Below the pieces are notes generated by a model. The model was not told where the DNA came from. It did not search any database and saw nothing but the letters and a program-made list of their open reading frames with translations. The position numbers and the translations under genes were made by a program. Shown in pieces: positions 1-8,156 of a stretch of 64,000 nucleotides of DNA. Source of the stretch: Alteromonadaceae bacterium (GTDB lineage Bacteria > Pseudomonadota > Gammaproteobacteria > Enterobacterales > Alteromonadaceae); the NCBI GenBank assembly GCA_013373625.1, contig JABXHM010000095.1, forward strand, positions 1 through 64,000. The letters run 5' to 3'. The first letter of the stretch is position 1. Each line of letters opens with the position of its first letter.

Positions 1-63
1 GATCAAGCACTCCAGGCAATTTTGTTTGACCAAATGGTGCCTAATCTTGGTAAGGCTGGTGGG

Positions 64-81
64 TTCCCCCAAAGGTACCCC
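64..81. repeat. ACCCC double motif, left flank
   Basis: TTCCCCCAAAGGTACCCC resembles the motifs at 221-239 and 8084-8101. The motif occurs only near the two att sites, so it may be an arm-type integrase or excisionase binding site. Its position outside attL suggests that it belongs to a neighbouring related element. Confidence 0.4.
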
Positions 82-84
82 GAA

Positions 85-133
85 TAGGCAATAAAAAACC
101 CCGAAGGCTTATTTGACTTGGCCTGTCGGGGTT
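85..133 (-). terminator. Rho-independent terminator in the left flank of attL
   Basis: Read on the minus strand, this GC stem (AACCCCGA pairing with TCGGGGTT, plus AGGC/GCCT) is followed by GGGTTTTTTATTGCC. The 17-nt sequence TAGGCAATAAAAAACCC (85-101) is repeated exactly at 8149-8165 beside the ssrA terminator. Each att site therefore carries its own terminator on the side away from ssrA. Confidence 0.6.
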
Positions 134-142
134 CTTCAGTTG

Positions 143-157
143 TTGGTGGAGCTGGCG
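143..157. repeat. attL: distal copy of the ssrA 3'-end repeat
   Basis: TTGGTGGAGCTGGCG is identical to 8215-8229, which covers the 3' end of ssrA including its CCA. Beyond these 15 bases the two copies diverge. This is the expected footprint of a tyrosine integrase using the tmRNA T-arm/acceptor end as attB. Confidence 0.85.
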
Positions 158-495
158 TCAATTTGATTTTGGATTTATATGTATAAAATACAATGTTTTA
201 TTCTATGTTTTTGGTTTAAATACCCCCAAAAGTACCCCCGTAATTCATGAGGTGGTTTTACTTAATTGCTATCCAGTTAATGTATAGGTGAATACAATAA
301 ATTATTAATGATTTCTATAGATCACGATATAGGTAAGCTTAACTTCATTATGGAATCCTAAGTTGCTATAGGTTATAGTTTTAATATAGGTACTAGTTCT
401 TTAACCTTGAATTTTAGGTTCTTATCTATTCAGGAAAACGTATTCTGACGTTAGTAAGGACAGCTTTTTAGATTACAACTATAACGAGTCGATTC
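158..495. other. Island left end and leader of the cargo operon
   Basis: No credible gene is visible in this A/T-rich 338-bp stretch. It holds the double motif TACCCCCAAAAGTACCCCC at 221-239, matching motifs at the other end of the island. The promoter of the three-gene operon should lie here. TTGCTA (363-368) and TATAGG (385-390), 16 bp apart, are a weak candidate. The translation signal before the first cargo gene is also weak. Confidence 0.4.
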
Positions 496-1731
496 ATGTC
501 TTCAAATCCGCTAAGGATCGCGGTAGCTAGTGACTTACATTTCGTTTCTGAAAATAATGTCAACAATGGTGACTACTACTCGTGGCTATCATTTCAAGCT
601 GATAATTCATTTAACAATCTTTTTTGGAAAAATCTTTTAGAAAAGATAGAAGCAGACAATATAACTGCTGACATTCTTGTATGTCCCGGAGATATTACCA
701 CTCACGGAGAACCCATCGCTTTGGAGTTTGCATGGGAGAAGTTACTGGAGTTGGCTAAAGCCTTAGACTGCAAACTTCTGGCTACCGCAACTGGAAACCA
801 TGATGTTAAAAGCAGGCCGAGTGATCTAAAAAATGTGATTAGAGACCTAAATCAAAATGATAACTTGCTAGAAAATCTAAAGTTACTTGATCCTCCGTAT
901 CCATTTGTTGATCTTAATGATACTACTCTAGCACATTCAAATAGAGTTCATTATTTTGGTGCTGATTACCTGCTTTATGAAACCGATAAGTACCGAGTGT
1001 TAATTATCAATAGTTGTTCATCTCATTCTGCAGATCAGAAGGAATACGAAAGAGGTTCCGTTTCAGAATCAACTATGAACTGGATAAAATGTGACCTTCA
1101 GAGGATTAATAATAAAAGAAAGTTGGGAATTCTAATCTGCCACCACCATCCTATTTTGCATTCAGAGCATAATCTTGGTAGTTATGATTTTATGAGAGGG
1201 GGAACAGAATTACTTGATATGTTGAATTCGAACGGAAGATGGATTGTTATCCATGGTCATAAGCATCATGCCAAGTTAAATTATTATTCCTCAGGCTCAA
1301 AAAAAGCAGTTGTATTTGCTGCTGGCACATTATCTGCGCATAAGCACACTTTGGGAACTGATTTTACAAATCAATTCTACGTCCTGAATGTCAATACTGA
1401 AAAAGAAAGAGGTACTCCAGTTGGTAATGTAGATGTTTATTCCTGGCAAGGTTCAAAGTGGGCTAGTTCTAGAAGAACTTGCGATGGAATATACACAGGC
1501 GTTGGTTTTGGTGAGCCGGGTTGCTTAGAGACTATCGCAGAGAATATTTCGAAGAACGTAAAGGGACCGGTAAGTGTTCCATGGAATGATATTGTAGAAA
1601 AAGTACCTAAGTTGAAAGAGTGTGTACCTCAAGATATTAATCATATTAAAGAACACTTGTTGGAATTCAATATCGATATGAACCTCACTCCCGAAACTGA
1701 AATAGATAGCTTGGAAAGGTCCAAAAATTGA
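496..1731 (+). CDS. Calcineurin-like metallophosphoesterase, first gene of the cargo operon
   Basis: This 411-aa predicted cytosolic protein has the full metal-ligand set of the calcineurin-like phosphoesterase fold: D13/H15 in SDLHF, GD at 65-66, GNHD at 100-103, HHHP at 216-219 and HGHKHH at 253-258. The family hydrolyses phosphomono- or phosphodiesters, including nucleotides and nucleic acids; the substrate here cannot be read from sequence. About 130 residues follow the last motif and are not recognised. There is no signal peptide. It lies one base upstream of an ATPase gene, in an island beside ssrA, which suggests a nuclease-like or nucleotide-degrading effector in a defence cassette (inference). 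It could also be an accessory phosphatase. Confidence 0.85.
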   Translation: MSSNPLRIAVASDLHFVSENNVNNGDYYSWLSFQADNSFNNLFWKNLLEKIEADNITADILVCPGDITTHGEPIALEFAWEKLLELAKALDCKLLATATGNHDVKSRPSDLKNVIRDLNQNDNLLENLKLLDPPYPFVDLNDTTLAHSNRVHYFGADYLLYETDKYRVLIINSCSSHSADQKEYERGSVSESTMNWIKCDLQRINNKRKLGILICHHHPILHSEHNLGSYDFMRGGTELLDMLNSNGRWIVIHGHKHHAKLNYYSSGSKKAVVFAAGTLSAHKHTLGTDFTNQFYVLNVNTEKERGTPVGNVDVYSWQGSKWASSRRTCDGIYTGVGFGEPGCLETIAENISKNVKGPVSVPWNDIVEKVPKLKECVPQDINHIKEHLLEFNIDMNLTPETEIDSLERSKN

Positions 1732-1732
1732 T

Positions 1733-3517
1733 ATGAAACAGGTATTAGACTCCTACAATGCTAAACATCTAAAAGATGATGAAATTCTTAAGAGTTTTGT
1801 GTCCACGCCTTTATTTATTGAAACAGCAAAGAATATGCATACTGTACTGGTTGGGCCAAGAGGGAGCGGCAAAACCACCTTTCTGCGCATGTTAAGTAAT
1901 AAAGCTCTTCCTGTGTGGCATAAGTATGAAAGTTTCAGAGATGTTGGGGAAATCAGTTATCAGGGAATATATGTTCCTGGAGATTTAGTCTGGGGTGAAA
2001 TGCTGAATTCACTCTCGAAAGCTGGACTACCAATAAAATACAGTGAAGTTTTTTCGTATTCAGCTTTTGTATCTCACGTGTTAATCAGTTCGATAGAAGC
2101 TATTGAAACGTATCTAAATTTGCAAGATCCTGCTCTTATCGCTTCAAAAGAAGAGCAGATATATGAAGCTCTAGAGTCTATTGGACAAACCTTAAAGTTA
2201 CGCTTAGAGAAGATATCCATATCCCGTATAAAACAACAGTTAAAAAATAACTTAGCTTCATTGTTTGAGTACTCTCGATATCTGTCATTAATAGGAAGTG
2301 ATGGCTTTGATGAACAGGAGTTTTTAGTCAAAGTTCCATACGCGTACTCTGAATTGAAATTTATGCTAGAGAACGTGTTTGATTCTATTGATGGTGCTTT
2401 GGATAAAAGTGATCAGCGTTGGGCATTATTGTGTGATGAGTTTGAAATAGCACCTAGTTACTTGTTAGAGAAAATAATTTCTCATATGAGGTCTTCTTCA
2501 CAAAAAGTAATTTTCAAAGTTGCGCTTGTACCATGTGGTTCACACCAAGAATTAAAAAATCAAAGTAGCTCTATTAACGACTATTCTGTTGTAGAGCTTT
2601 GGTATGTTAGAAAGGGTGAAAGTAAAAAGTTTTGTGAGAAATTAATTGAGTCAAGATTTGAAATTGGAGATCCAGTTTCAAAGTTGGGGAACACAAAATA
2701 TGGGGTTTCTTCTAAGAATAACAAAGAGCAGTGGGTTAACGTATTTGAAGAGTTAGCAAAAAAAGATAAGTCTTTTAAAACTTTTTTAATTTCTAAAAAT
2801 ATAGATTCCAAAACAATATTTAATCTAAAAGGGGCAATGGATAGTTTAATCAGGAAAATATCTCCTCTTGTAGCATTTCGTAATGCTTTTTTGAATTCTA
2901 GTGGAAATCGTAAAGGGCGAAAGTCACTTGCTGAGTTTTATTCTGGTTGGGAAGGTATCACTACTATTAGTGAAGGAAATCCTCGCTGGCTTCTTTCCGT
3001 ACTCAGTTTTATAGTTTCTGTAAGACAAGACCCTAAATCATTAGCTTCTGTACAAATGAAACAAGTTGAGAAAGCTACAAATGCTTATTGTGCAATGTTA
3101 AAAACATTACCTTTATCCAATAACATGGGACTATCGACAAATCAGCCAGTTTATGAGCTTTTGGAAAAAATCGGTAAATACTTTAATAAACGGCTTATTG
3201 ATGATGATTTTATGGTTTCTCCACCGTCAACTTTTACCGTTGATAAACAAGTTAGTAAAGAGGTCGAAGCTGCTCTAATGATCGCGTGGAATTATGGAGC
3301 AATAGTTTCTATTTCAACTGATACTTCTTTTGGAAGTTATGAGAACATTATTGGAATGAGGTTTAGGCTCTCTCACCTTTTAGCTCCGAGATTTGAATTA
3401 GTTTTAACTACAGGGCCGACTATAAATTTAACTACGATCCTTACTGACGATAAACCAAAGAATAGAACTCCTAGTGATAGTGGAGAAGGCCATGTTCAAA
3501 AGGATTTATTTAGATGA
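1733..3517 (+). CDS. P-loop ATPase (ORC/CDC6- or Sll1717-like) of the cargo operon
   Basis: This 594-aa ATPase has a Walker A at 41-49 (GPRGSGKTT), a Walker B at 231-236 (ALLCDE) and a later EGNPRWL segment that resembles a sensor-2 arginine region. The long insert between Walker A and B and the AAA-like layout recall the uncharacterised Sll1717/ORC-CDC6-like bacterial ATPases; that family assignment is from memory and not tested. It starts one base after the phosphoesterase stop and overlaps the next gene by ATGA, so the three proteins are probably made in fixed ratio. In such cassettes the ATPase is often the sensor or regulator of a toxic partner, which is inference here. Confidence 0.8.
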   Translation: MKQVLDSYNAKHLKDDEILKSFVSTPLFIETAKNMHTVLVGPRGSGKTTFLRMLSNKALPVWHKYESFRDVGEISYQGIYVPGDLVWGEMLNSLSKAGLPIKYSEVFSYSAFVSHVLISSIEAIETYLNLQDPALIASKEEQIYEALESIGQTLKLRLEKISISRIKQQLKNNLASLFEYSRYLSLIGSDGFDEQEFLVKVPYAYSELKFMLENVFDSIDGALDKSDQRWALLCDEFEIAPSYLLEKIISHMRSSSQKVIFKVALVPCGSHQELKNQSSSINDYSVVELWYVRKGESKKFCEKLIESRFEIGDPVSKLGNTKYGVSSKNNKEQWVNVFEELAKKDKSFKTFLISKNIDSKTIFNLKGAMDSLIRKISPLVAFRNAFLNSSGNRKGRKSLAEFYSGWEGITTISEGNPRWLLSVLSFIVSVRQDPKSLASVQMKQVEKATNAYCAMLKTLPLSNNMGLSTNQPVYELLEKIGKYFNKRLIDDDFMVSPPSTFTVDKQVSKEVEAALMIAWNYGAIVSISTDTSFGSYENIIGMRFRLSHLLAPRFELVLTTGPTINLTTILTDDKPKNRTPSDSGEGHVQKDLFR

Positions 3518-4389
3518 TACCTAAATATAGTATTACTGGTATTAAAGACATCATAACAGAGAGCGGAGTTTCTGATGAGTTTTTATCAGCAGATCTGATA
3601 TTGACATCTCACGGCCTGAAAAGAAATGCTATTAACTACTTGAAAATTGGAGATAAAGTTAAAAAGAAACTGTTTGATGTATCCGAAAACGATTTAGATT
3701 TAAATACTATTGTTGGTGAACTGGAAATTACGGATTCCCTTAAGGTTGCAATAGACATATCATTATTAGATAGACGTCGTATAGCGGATGTTTTTGTAGA
3801 GTTAACTAAGTTATCAACAAAATATAGATGTAAGATATCGATTGTTTATTTGCTTGCAAAATACTCGCCACCATCCGGGTTACCTGTTAGCAATCATTCT
3901 GTAAAACCAGTATCAAGCTTTTTCTCTGGCTGGGCGAACCAACCAGGACTGCCAATTATGACTGTAGTTGGTCTTGGGTACGAAAGAGATAAAGCTATAG
4001 GTGCTATCGAATATTTAGAAAGTTCACGTTCATTTCTATTTTTCCCTAAATCATCCGAGGAACAATATTTCGATGATGTATTGGCTACTAACTCTGAAAT
4101 AGTTAGTTCAACTGATGAAAATCATAAGATTAACTACCGAGTAGAATCACCAGTTGAAGCGCTGCTCTCGCTCGATTCTTTGTTAGAAGCTAATAAGAAT
4201 AAATATAAAATCGTGTTATTACCTTTTGGTCCTAAAATTTTCTATGCGATGAATTTACTTGCTTCAATAGTTCATTCTGAGGTATCAGTATGGCATGTTA
4301 GCGGAGAAGAAGAAGATGGAGACTCATCCCAGGATCGGGAAGTTGCTTCAGTATTTGGGTTTAAGTTTGAAATGCTAGTTACTAATTAA
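3514..4389 (+). CDS. Unrecognised 291-aa protein, third gene of the cargo operon
   Basis: I do not recognise this protein. It overlaps the ATPase gene by four bases (ATGA). It looks like a soluble alpha/beta protein. A strand ending in VAIDIS (about 75-80) is followed by the basic run DRRR. Later come GLGYERDKA (about 152-160) and a hydrophobic VLLPFGPK segment (about 235-242) near the C-terminus. No signal peptide, membrane helix or familiar catalytic motif is obvious. Strict coupling to the phosphoesterase and ATPase implies that it works with them, as effector, sensor or immunity partner. The gene ends just before a strong hairpin. Confidence 0.75.
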   Translation: MIPKYSITGIKDIITESGVSDEFLSADLILTSHGLKRNAINYLKIGDKVKKKLFDVSENDLDLNTIVGELEITDSLKVAIDISLLDRRRIADVFVELTKLSTKYRCKISIVYLLAKYSPPSGLPVSNHSVKPVSSFFSGWANQPGLPIMTVVGLGYERDKAIGAIEYLESSRSFLFFPKSSEEQYFDDVLATNSEIVSSTDENHKINYRVESPVEALLSLDSLLEANKNKYKIVLLPFGPKIFYAMNLLASIVHSEVSVWHVSGEEEDGDSSQDREVASVFGFKFEMLVTN

Positions 4390-4391
4390 TT

Positions 4392-4456
4392 GGCTTCCAC
4401 CAAACATACATACGCCTCCCCCCTTTAGGGGGGGGCGGTATGTTTGGTTGGAAGCC
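4392..4456. terminator. Bidirectional hairpin between convergent island operons
   Basis: A near-perfect inverted repeat lies exactly between two convergent stop codons. The arm GGCTTCCACCAAACATAC pairs with its complement with one bulge, and an inner run of C pairs with a run of seven or more G around a short loop. It lacks a long T tract, so it may act as a two-way barrier or 3'-end stabiliser as well as a terminator. Confidence 0.75.
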
Positions 4457-5488
4457 TTAAGGTATTACTATAAAGCCGTCCAGTTCTACTATATTTTTCG
4501 TATTAAGCAATTCATTTTTACATCGGGCAAAAGTAGCTTGCTGAGACGATTGCTTCGGCAAATCTTTTGCTAATTCTGAATAGGCTAAATTCCTCCATTC
4601 ACTTAGTTTTACGCTTGAATGGTTTTTGTACTCAGGGTGTTTACATAATATGCTCGGAGAGAGAGGGACTCCTTTTTTGTCCAGAGTATCTAATAGGGCT
4701 TGGTATATCACATCAGCTCTAGTTGGTTTTGCTGGTTGAGTTGAAGGTATTAGCAACGACAAATATGCTGAATTGACGGTACCGACTGACGATTGAAAGG
4801 TCGTAGGGGTAAGTTCAAAGCGCATTTGTTCTGGCTTTTCTGCTTCTTTCATTTTTAGGCACTGAAGCTCTATTACATTAGACTTAGACTTCAGTTGGTA
4901 CTCAGAGTCGAGCGATGCTCGGATAGCTGAGCTACCTCTACTATGGCCCTTATCACCATGCCCAGAGTGGTGGATAAATTATATTGCCGCATCAGTGTTA
5001 TTCTTTAACTGGTCAAGGTGTTTAATAAATATTCCAATGTCTTTAGATGAGTTTTCGTCACCAGTACCAAAGTTACGATGCATAGTGTCAATGATTATTA
5101 ATGAAGGCTGTTGTTTATAATTCTGCAAGTCACTGAGTAATTGTTGAACGCAATCTTCATTAGTTAGTTCAGCAGGAGAGTCTGAAATAACAATATCTTG
5201 TATTAAGTGCTTGTATTTGTCCTGTAATGCTAGAAAGCGTTTTTGAATTCCACTTTTACCTTCTCCAGCAATATAAACTACATGGCCCTTTTGGACTGGC
5301 CTTCCATACCAGTCGAGTCCGGCACTTACACATAATGCGAGTTCCATTGCTAAGAATGATTTACATGTGCCAGGCTCACCAAACAACATGTTTAGTGATT
5401 TTCTTTCAATATACCCATCTACGAGCCAGTGGTTAGTAATAGGCTGTGTTAAGAGTTTTTGTATTGGAGTGAAATTTACCTTATTCAT
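4457..5488 (-). pseudogene. RepA-like AAA_25 ATPase gene interrupted by one in-frame stop
   Basis: Two pieces in one frame make a 343-codon RepA-family replicative ATPase. The 5' piece (5488-4979) has a Walker A in FGEPGTCKS and a Walker B in LIIIDT. A TAA at 4981-4979 then cuts the frame. Translation continues without any further stop as FIHHSGHGDKG, the conserved His-rich motif of this family, to the C-terminus at 4457. One base change (for example TTA to TAA) explains it. The 3' piece could restart at the internal ATG at 4852, but it would lack the His motif. Such proteins unwind plasmid, phage or satellite origins. The element has therefore probably lost autonomous replication unless the stop is read through. 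Confidence 0.8.
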
Positions 5489-5714
5489 TACCTGCTACTC
5501 CTAAACTATAGTGTGCTACTCCTCTTCTTAATCTGCCAAAAGCGTCTAGCGCAGGCTTTTGATTCGTAATAATTTTTAATCCAAGCTTTCGTAGGTTACA
5601 AATTATATTATTAGGGTTAGCAATTCCTTTGGCTCGTAGCTCAAAAGTATTTTGCTCTTTATTAGTTTGTAAAAGTTGAAGTACCAATTTTTCTTCATAG
5701 GTTATTTTTACCAT
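5481..5714 (-). CDS. Small HTH-like protein of the island
   Basis: This 77-aa protein begins MVKITYEEKLVLQ. An N-terminal extension is possible, but this ATG has an AGGAG element seven bases upstream, which decides the start. The sequence looks like a winged helix (LVLQLLQTN, then a short turn and a helix containing NNIICNLRKLG). It ends in a GRLRRGVAHYSLG segment, as in small HTH proteins found beside RepA genes of mobile elements. It overlaps the start of the repA-like pseudogene by eight bases. A DNA-binding or replication-accessory role is inferred. Confidence 0.6.
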   Translation of the reverse strand: MVKITYEEKLVLQLLQTNKEQNTFELRAKGIANPNNIICNLRKLGLKIITNQKPALDAFGRLRRGVAHYSLGVAGNE

Positions 5715-5818
5715 GGATTTTCTCCTGTTAGGAGAAGCACTAGGCATGCCCAATAAGCTAAGCTATTATCAATTTGTGAAAACTTGAAGGGGCTCATTGG
5801 TTATGCCATGAGCTCCTT

Positions 5819-6031
5819 TTATCTATTTGAATTTCTTGTGGCTATTCTATGTTCAATCCAAGCCTGAACTTCTCTTTCAAGCCAAGCGACCGAGGTGCCA
5901 CCGTCAATTAAACGAATTTGTTTAGGAAACTTGTTCTGCTCAGTGAGCTGATAAATATAGGATTTAGATAATCCAGTGAGGTTAACAACGTCTTTGATAC
6001 GTAATAGTTTATTTGTAGATTGATTTATCAT
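5819..6031 (-). CDS. AlpA-family regulator (excisionase-like)
   Basis: This 70-aa MerR-like helix-turn-helix protein has the typical AlpA pattern: LLRIKDVVNLTGLSKSYIYQ near the N-terminus, then FPKQIRL, then VAWLEREVQAWI. AlpA proteins control integrase expression or serve as excision factors in P4-like elements. It lies between the integrase/unknown pair and the replication genes, all on the minus strand. The intergenic tract upstream (6032-6153) is very A/T-rich and probably holds its promoter. Confidence 0.88.
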   Translation of the reverse strand: MINQSTNKLLRIKDVVNLTGLSKSYIYQLTEQNKFPKQIRLIDGGTSVAWLEREVQAWIEHRIATRNSNR

Positions 6032-6153
6032 TGTTATTCCAATGTGGTTGATATGACGTAATGCAATCTAAAGGTTTGAAGAGCTTTTAAAAATATCCTA
6101 AAACATTATATGGAAAGATTGGGGGATATTATATTATTGATTTTCAAGATGAT

Positions 6154-6819
6154 TTATTTTTTAAGTTTTGGGTTGATATCTCTGCCTTTTCCAGTTCCTT
6201 GTGCATAGTTGATTTTTTTTAATGGTTCTTTTCGAAAAAATTCTTTTTGAAAGTTGGCTTTAAAAGTATCAGGCCAAAGTCGCTGCCAGTCATCCCATAG
6301 AGTGTTCTGAGATGGACTTCCGATAAGTTTGTAGATTTCCTGATAGCCTAATCCTTTCATTGGATATTCAGATCCATATCTTGAAAAATATTCTTTAACC
6401 CTTTGAATTCTCTTTGCTTCGATAGTTAGCTTAGCTTTTGAAGTATCTATCCATAGGCTAGAAATATTTAGTGTCTGTGATTGCAAAAACATACCTGACT
6501 CATCGGAAATGTAATGCTCCTGATCATTGGAGTTGTAGAATCTAGAGGATGTTAGTTCTGTATCGCTACTACCAGCTAGCTGTTCGGGGGTGAAATAGAC
6601 AGGGTTATCATCGTTAAACCATTCCAGTATACCATTAAGCATTAAGCGATTATTGTCTTCGATTAACTCTGCTCCCTGCGATATTGGGCAGCCGGATAGG
6701 TTACCAAAATAGAAAATTTTGGCTTTGATGTTAGCTAGATTTAGCAGCACTCTGTTTAATGAGTGTCGGTCAAGTGAACCTACTGTATTTTCGAGAACAT
6801 AATTATAAAAATTCTCCAT
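6154..6819 (-). CDS. Unrecognised island protein coupled to the integrase
   Basis: This 221-aa protein is not recognised. It appears soluble, is rich in Asn and Ser, and has a basic C-terminus ending NPKLKK. A TTG three bases upstream could be used, but the ATG at 6819 has an AGGAG seven bases away, formed by the last codons of the integrase gene. The two genes are separated by only four bases and should be co-translated. Its position suggests a helper for integration, excision or element regulation, but nothing in the sequence proves this. Confidence 0.6.
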   Translation of the reverse strand: MENFYNYVLENTVGSLDRHSLNRVLLNLANIKAKIFYFGNLSGCPISQGAELIEDNNRLMLNGILEWFNDDNPVYFTPEQLAGSSDTELTSSRFYNSNDQEHYISDESGMFLQSQTLNISSLWIDTSKAKLTIEAKRIQRVKEYFSRYGSEYPMKGLGYQEIYKLIGSPSQNTLWDDWQRLWPDTFKANFQKEFFRKEPLKKINYAQGTGKGRDINPKLKK

Positions 6820-6823
6820 CAAA

Positions 6824-8023
6824 CTACTCCTGTTTATCTGATGATATTTTCTCTAAATAATCTGCCCATACTTGCATCATATTGGCTCTCTCATTCAAAT
6901 GCTTTGTTCTGTTATAGGCTCTGCCATTATGATCTTTAACAGAATGACCAAGCTGCTGTTCGATATACTCAACTCGAAACCCTAGAACTTCGTCTAGAAG
7001 CGTTCTTGCCATCGCTCTAAAGCCATGAGTAGTCATTGTGTTATTGTCATAGCCAAGAGTCCGTAGAGCCGTTCTGACTGCATTATCAGACATTGGTCTG
7101 CTTTTTCCTCTTGCGGACGGGAAGACGTAGCGACCGTTTGAAGTGAGAGGTTCCAGTGCTTTTAAAATAGAGATAGCTTGTTTGGATAGAGGGATAATTA
7201 GGGGCTCTTTGATTTTCATTTTTTCTGCTGGAAGTTCGATTCTGCCTTCCTCAAAGTTGACCTCTTTCCATTCAAGATGTCTGAGTTCGCCTGGGCGACA
7301 AAATAGGAGAGGAGAAAGTTTTAAAGCTGCTGAGACAACAGCTGTCCCTTTATAATCATTAATAGCGACCATTAATTTCGCAACTTCCTTAGGCTCAACA
7401 ATCGCTGCAAAATGATTTTTTTCTGGTGAAGCTAATGCTCCTTTTAAATCTGCGCTAATATCTCTTTCAGCTCTTCCGGTAGCGATTGCATATCTGAATA
7501 TCTGCCCTGCAACCTGTTTAATCCTATGAGCAGTTTCTATTGCTCCTCGCTCTTCTACTTTTCTTAAAATGGCTAACAGCTCCGGTGCTGTTATTTCGCT
7601 AATTGGTCTAGTACCTATGTCGGGTTTCAAATCTCTATTTATTGCACGTGTTGTCCGGTCTAAATGGACTTTACTCATGTTTTGCATTTTCTTTTCAATG
7701 AATTCATCTGCGATGCTGGCAAACGTATTGTTGTTGGAAAGATTGGCAGTGAGTTTTTTTAGCTTGCGTTCTTGAGAGGGGTCTATACCTTCAATAATCT
7801 TAGCTTTTTCTTTTAAGGTGGCTTGTCTGGCTTGCGCTAATGAAATCTTAGGGTAAACACCGAGTGCTAATACCTTCTCTTTACCGCCAAAGCGATACTT
7901 TAAACGCCAGTACTTCTTACTATTGGCTTTTACCAATATGTATAAACCTTCACCGTCGTAAAGCTTGTAATCCTTATCAGATGGTTTGGCAGATTTGACC
8001 TGAGAGTCTGTAAGCTTTCCCAT
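6824..8023 (-). CDS. P4-type tyrosine integrase
   Basis: This 399-aa tyrosine recombinase has the N-terminal DUF4102-type arm-binding domain of P4-like integrases (KLTDSQVKSAKPSDKDYKL at the start, then LGVYPKISLAQAR). A core-binding helical region and the catalytic domain follow. The catalytic residues are visible: R in CRPGELRHLEW, HGFR, GH in EQQLGHS, and the nucleophile Y in GRAYNRT. The gene lies about 190 bp from the ssrA 3' end, the site it presumably cuts. Nothing suggests that it is inactive. Confidence 0.95.
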   Translation of the reverse strand: MGKLTDSQVKSAKPSDKDYKLYDGEGLYILVKANSKKYWRLKYRFGGKEKVLALGVYPKISLAQARQATLKEKAKIIEGIDPSQERKLKKLTANLSNNNTFASIADEFIEKKMQNMSKVHLDRTTRAINRDLKPDIGTRPISEITAPELLAILRKVEERGAIETAHRIKQVAGQIFRYAIATGRAERDISADLKGALASPEKNHFAAIVEPKEVAKLMVAINDYKGTAVVSAALKLSPLLFCRPGELRHLEWKEVNFEEGRIELPAEKMKIKEPLIIPLSKQAISILKALEPLTSNGRYVFPSARGKSRPMSDNAVRTALRTLGYDNNTMTTHGFRAMARTLLDEVLGFRVEYIEQQLGHSVKDHNGRAYNRTKHLNERANMMQVWADYLEKISSDKQE

Positions 8024-8083
8024 TATTTACCCGTCTCGCTAAAAGTAAAGATTGGGGGTATCAAGATTGTTATTGGTGTTTGA

Positions 8084-8118
8084 TGCCCCTGAAAGTACCC
8101 CTTAATTATAAAGTACCC
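8084..8118. repeat. ACCCC repeat cluster at the ssrA-proximal end
   Basis: TGCCCCTGAAAGTACCCC (8084-8101) is followed by AAGTACCCCC, and an inverted GGGGGTA lies at 8054-8060. The same motif family is present at 64-81 and 221-239. Clustering just inside both element ends suits arm-type sites bound by the integrase N-terminal domain or by the AlpA-like protein. Confidence 0.45.
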
Positions 8119-8156
8119 CCATGGAAAGAATAGGACGTTATGGATCGTTAGGCAAT

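Noticed and set aside
4457-4852. A separate 131-aa gene starting at 4852
   Set aside because: It is the in-frame continuation of the RepA-like gene after one stop codon; the intervening codons encode the conserved HHSGHG region with no other stop.
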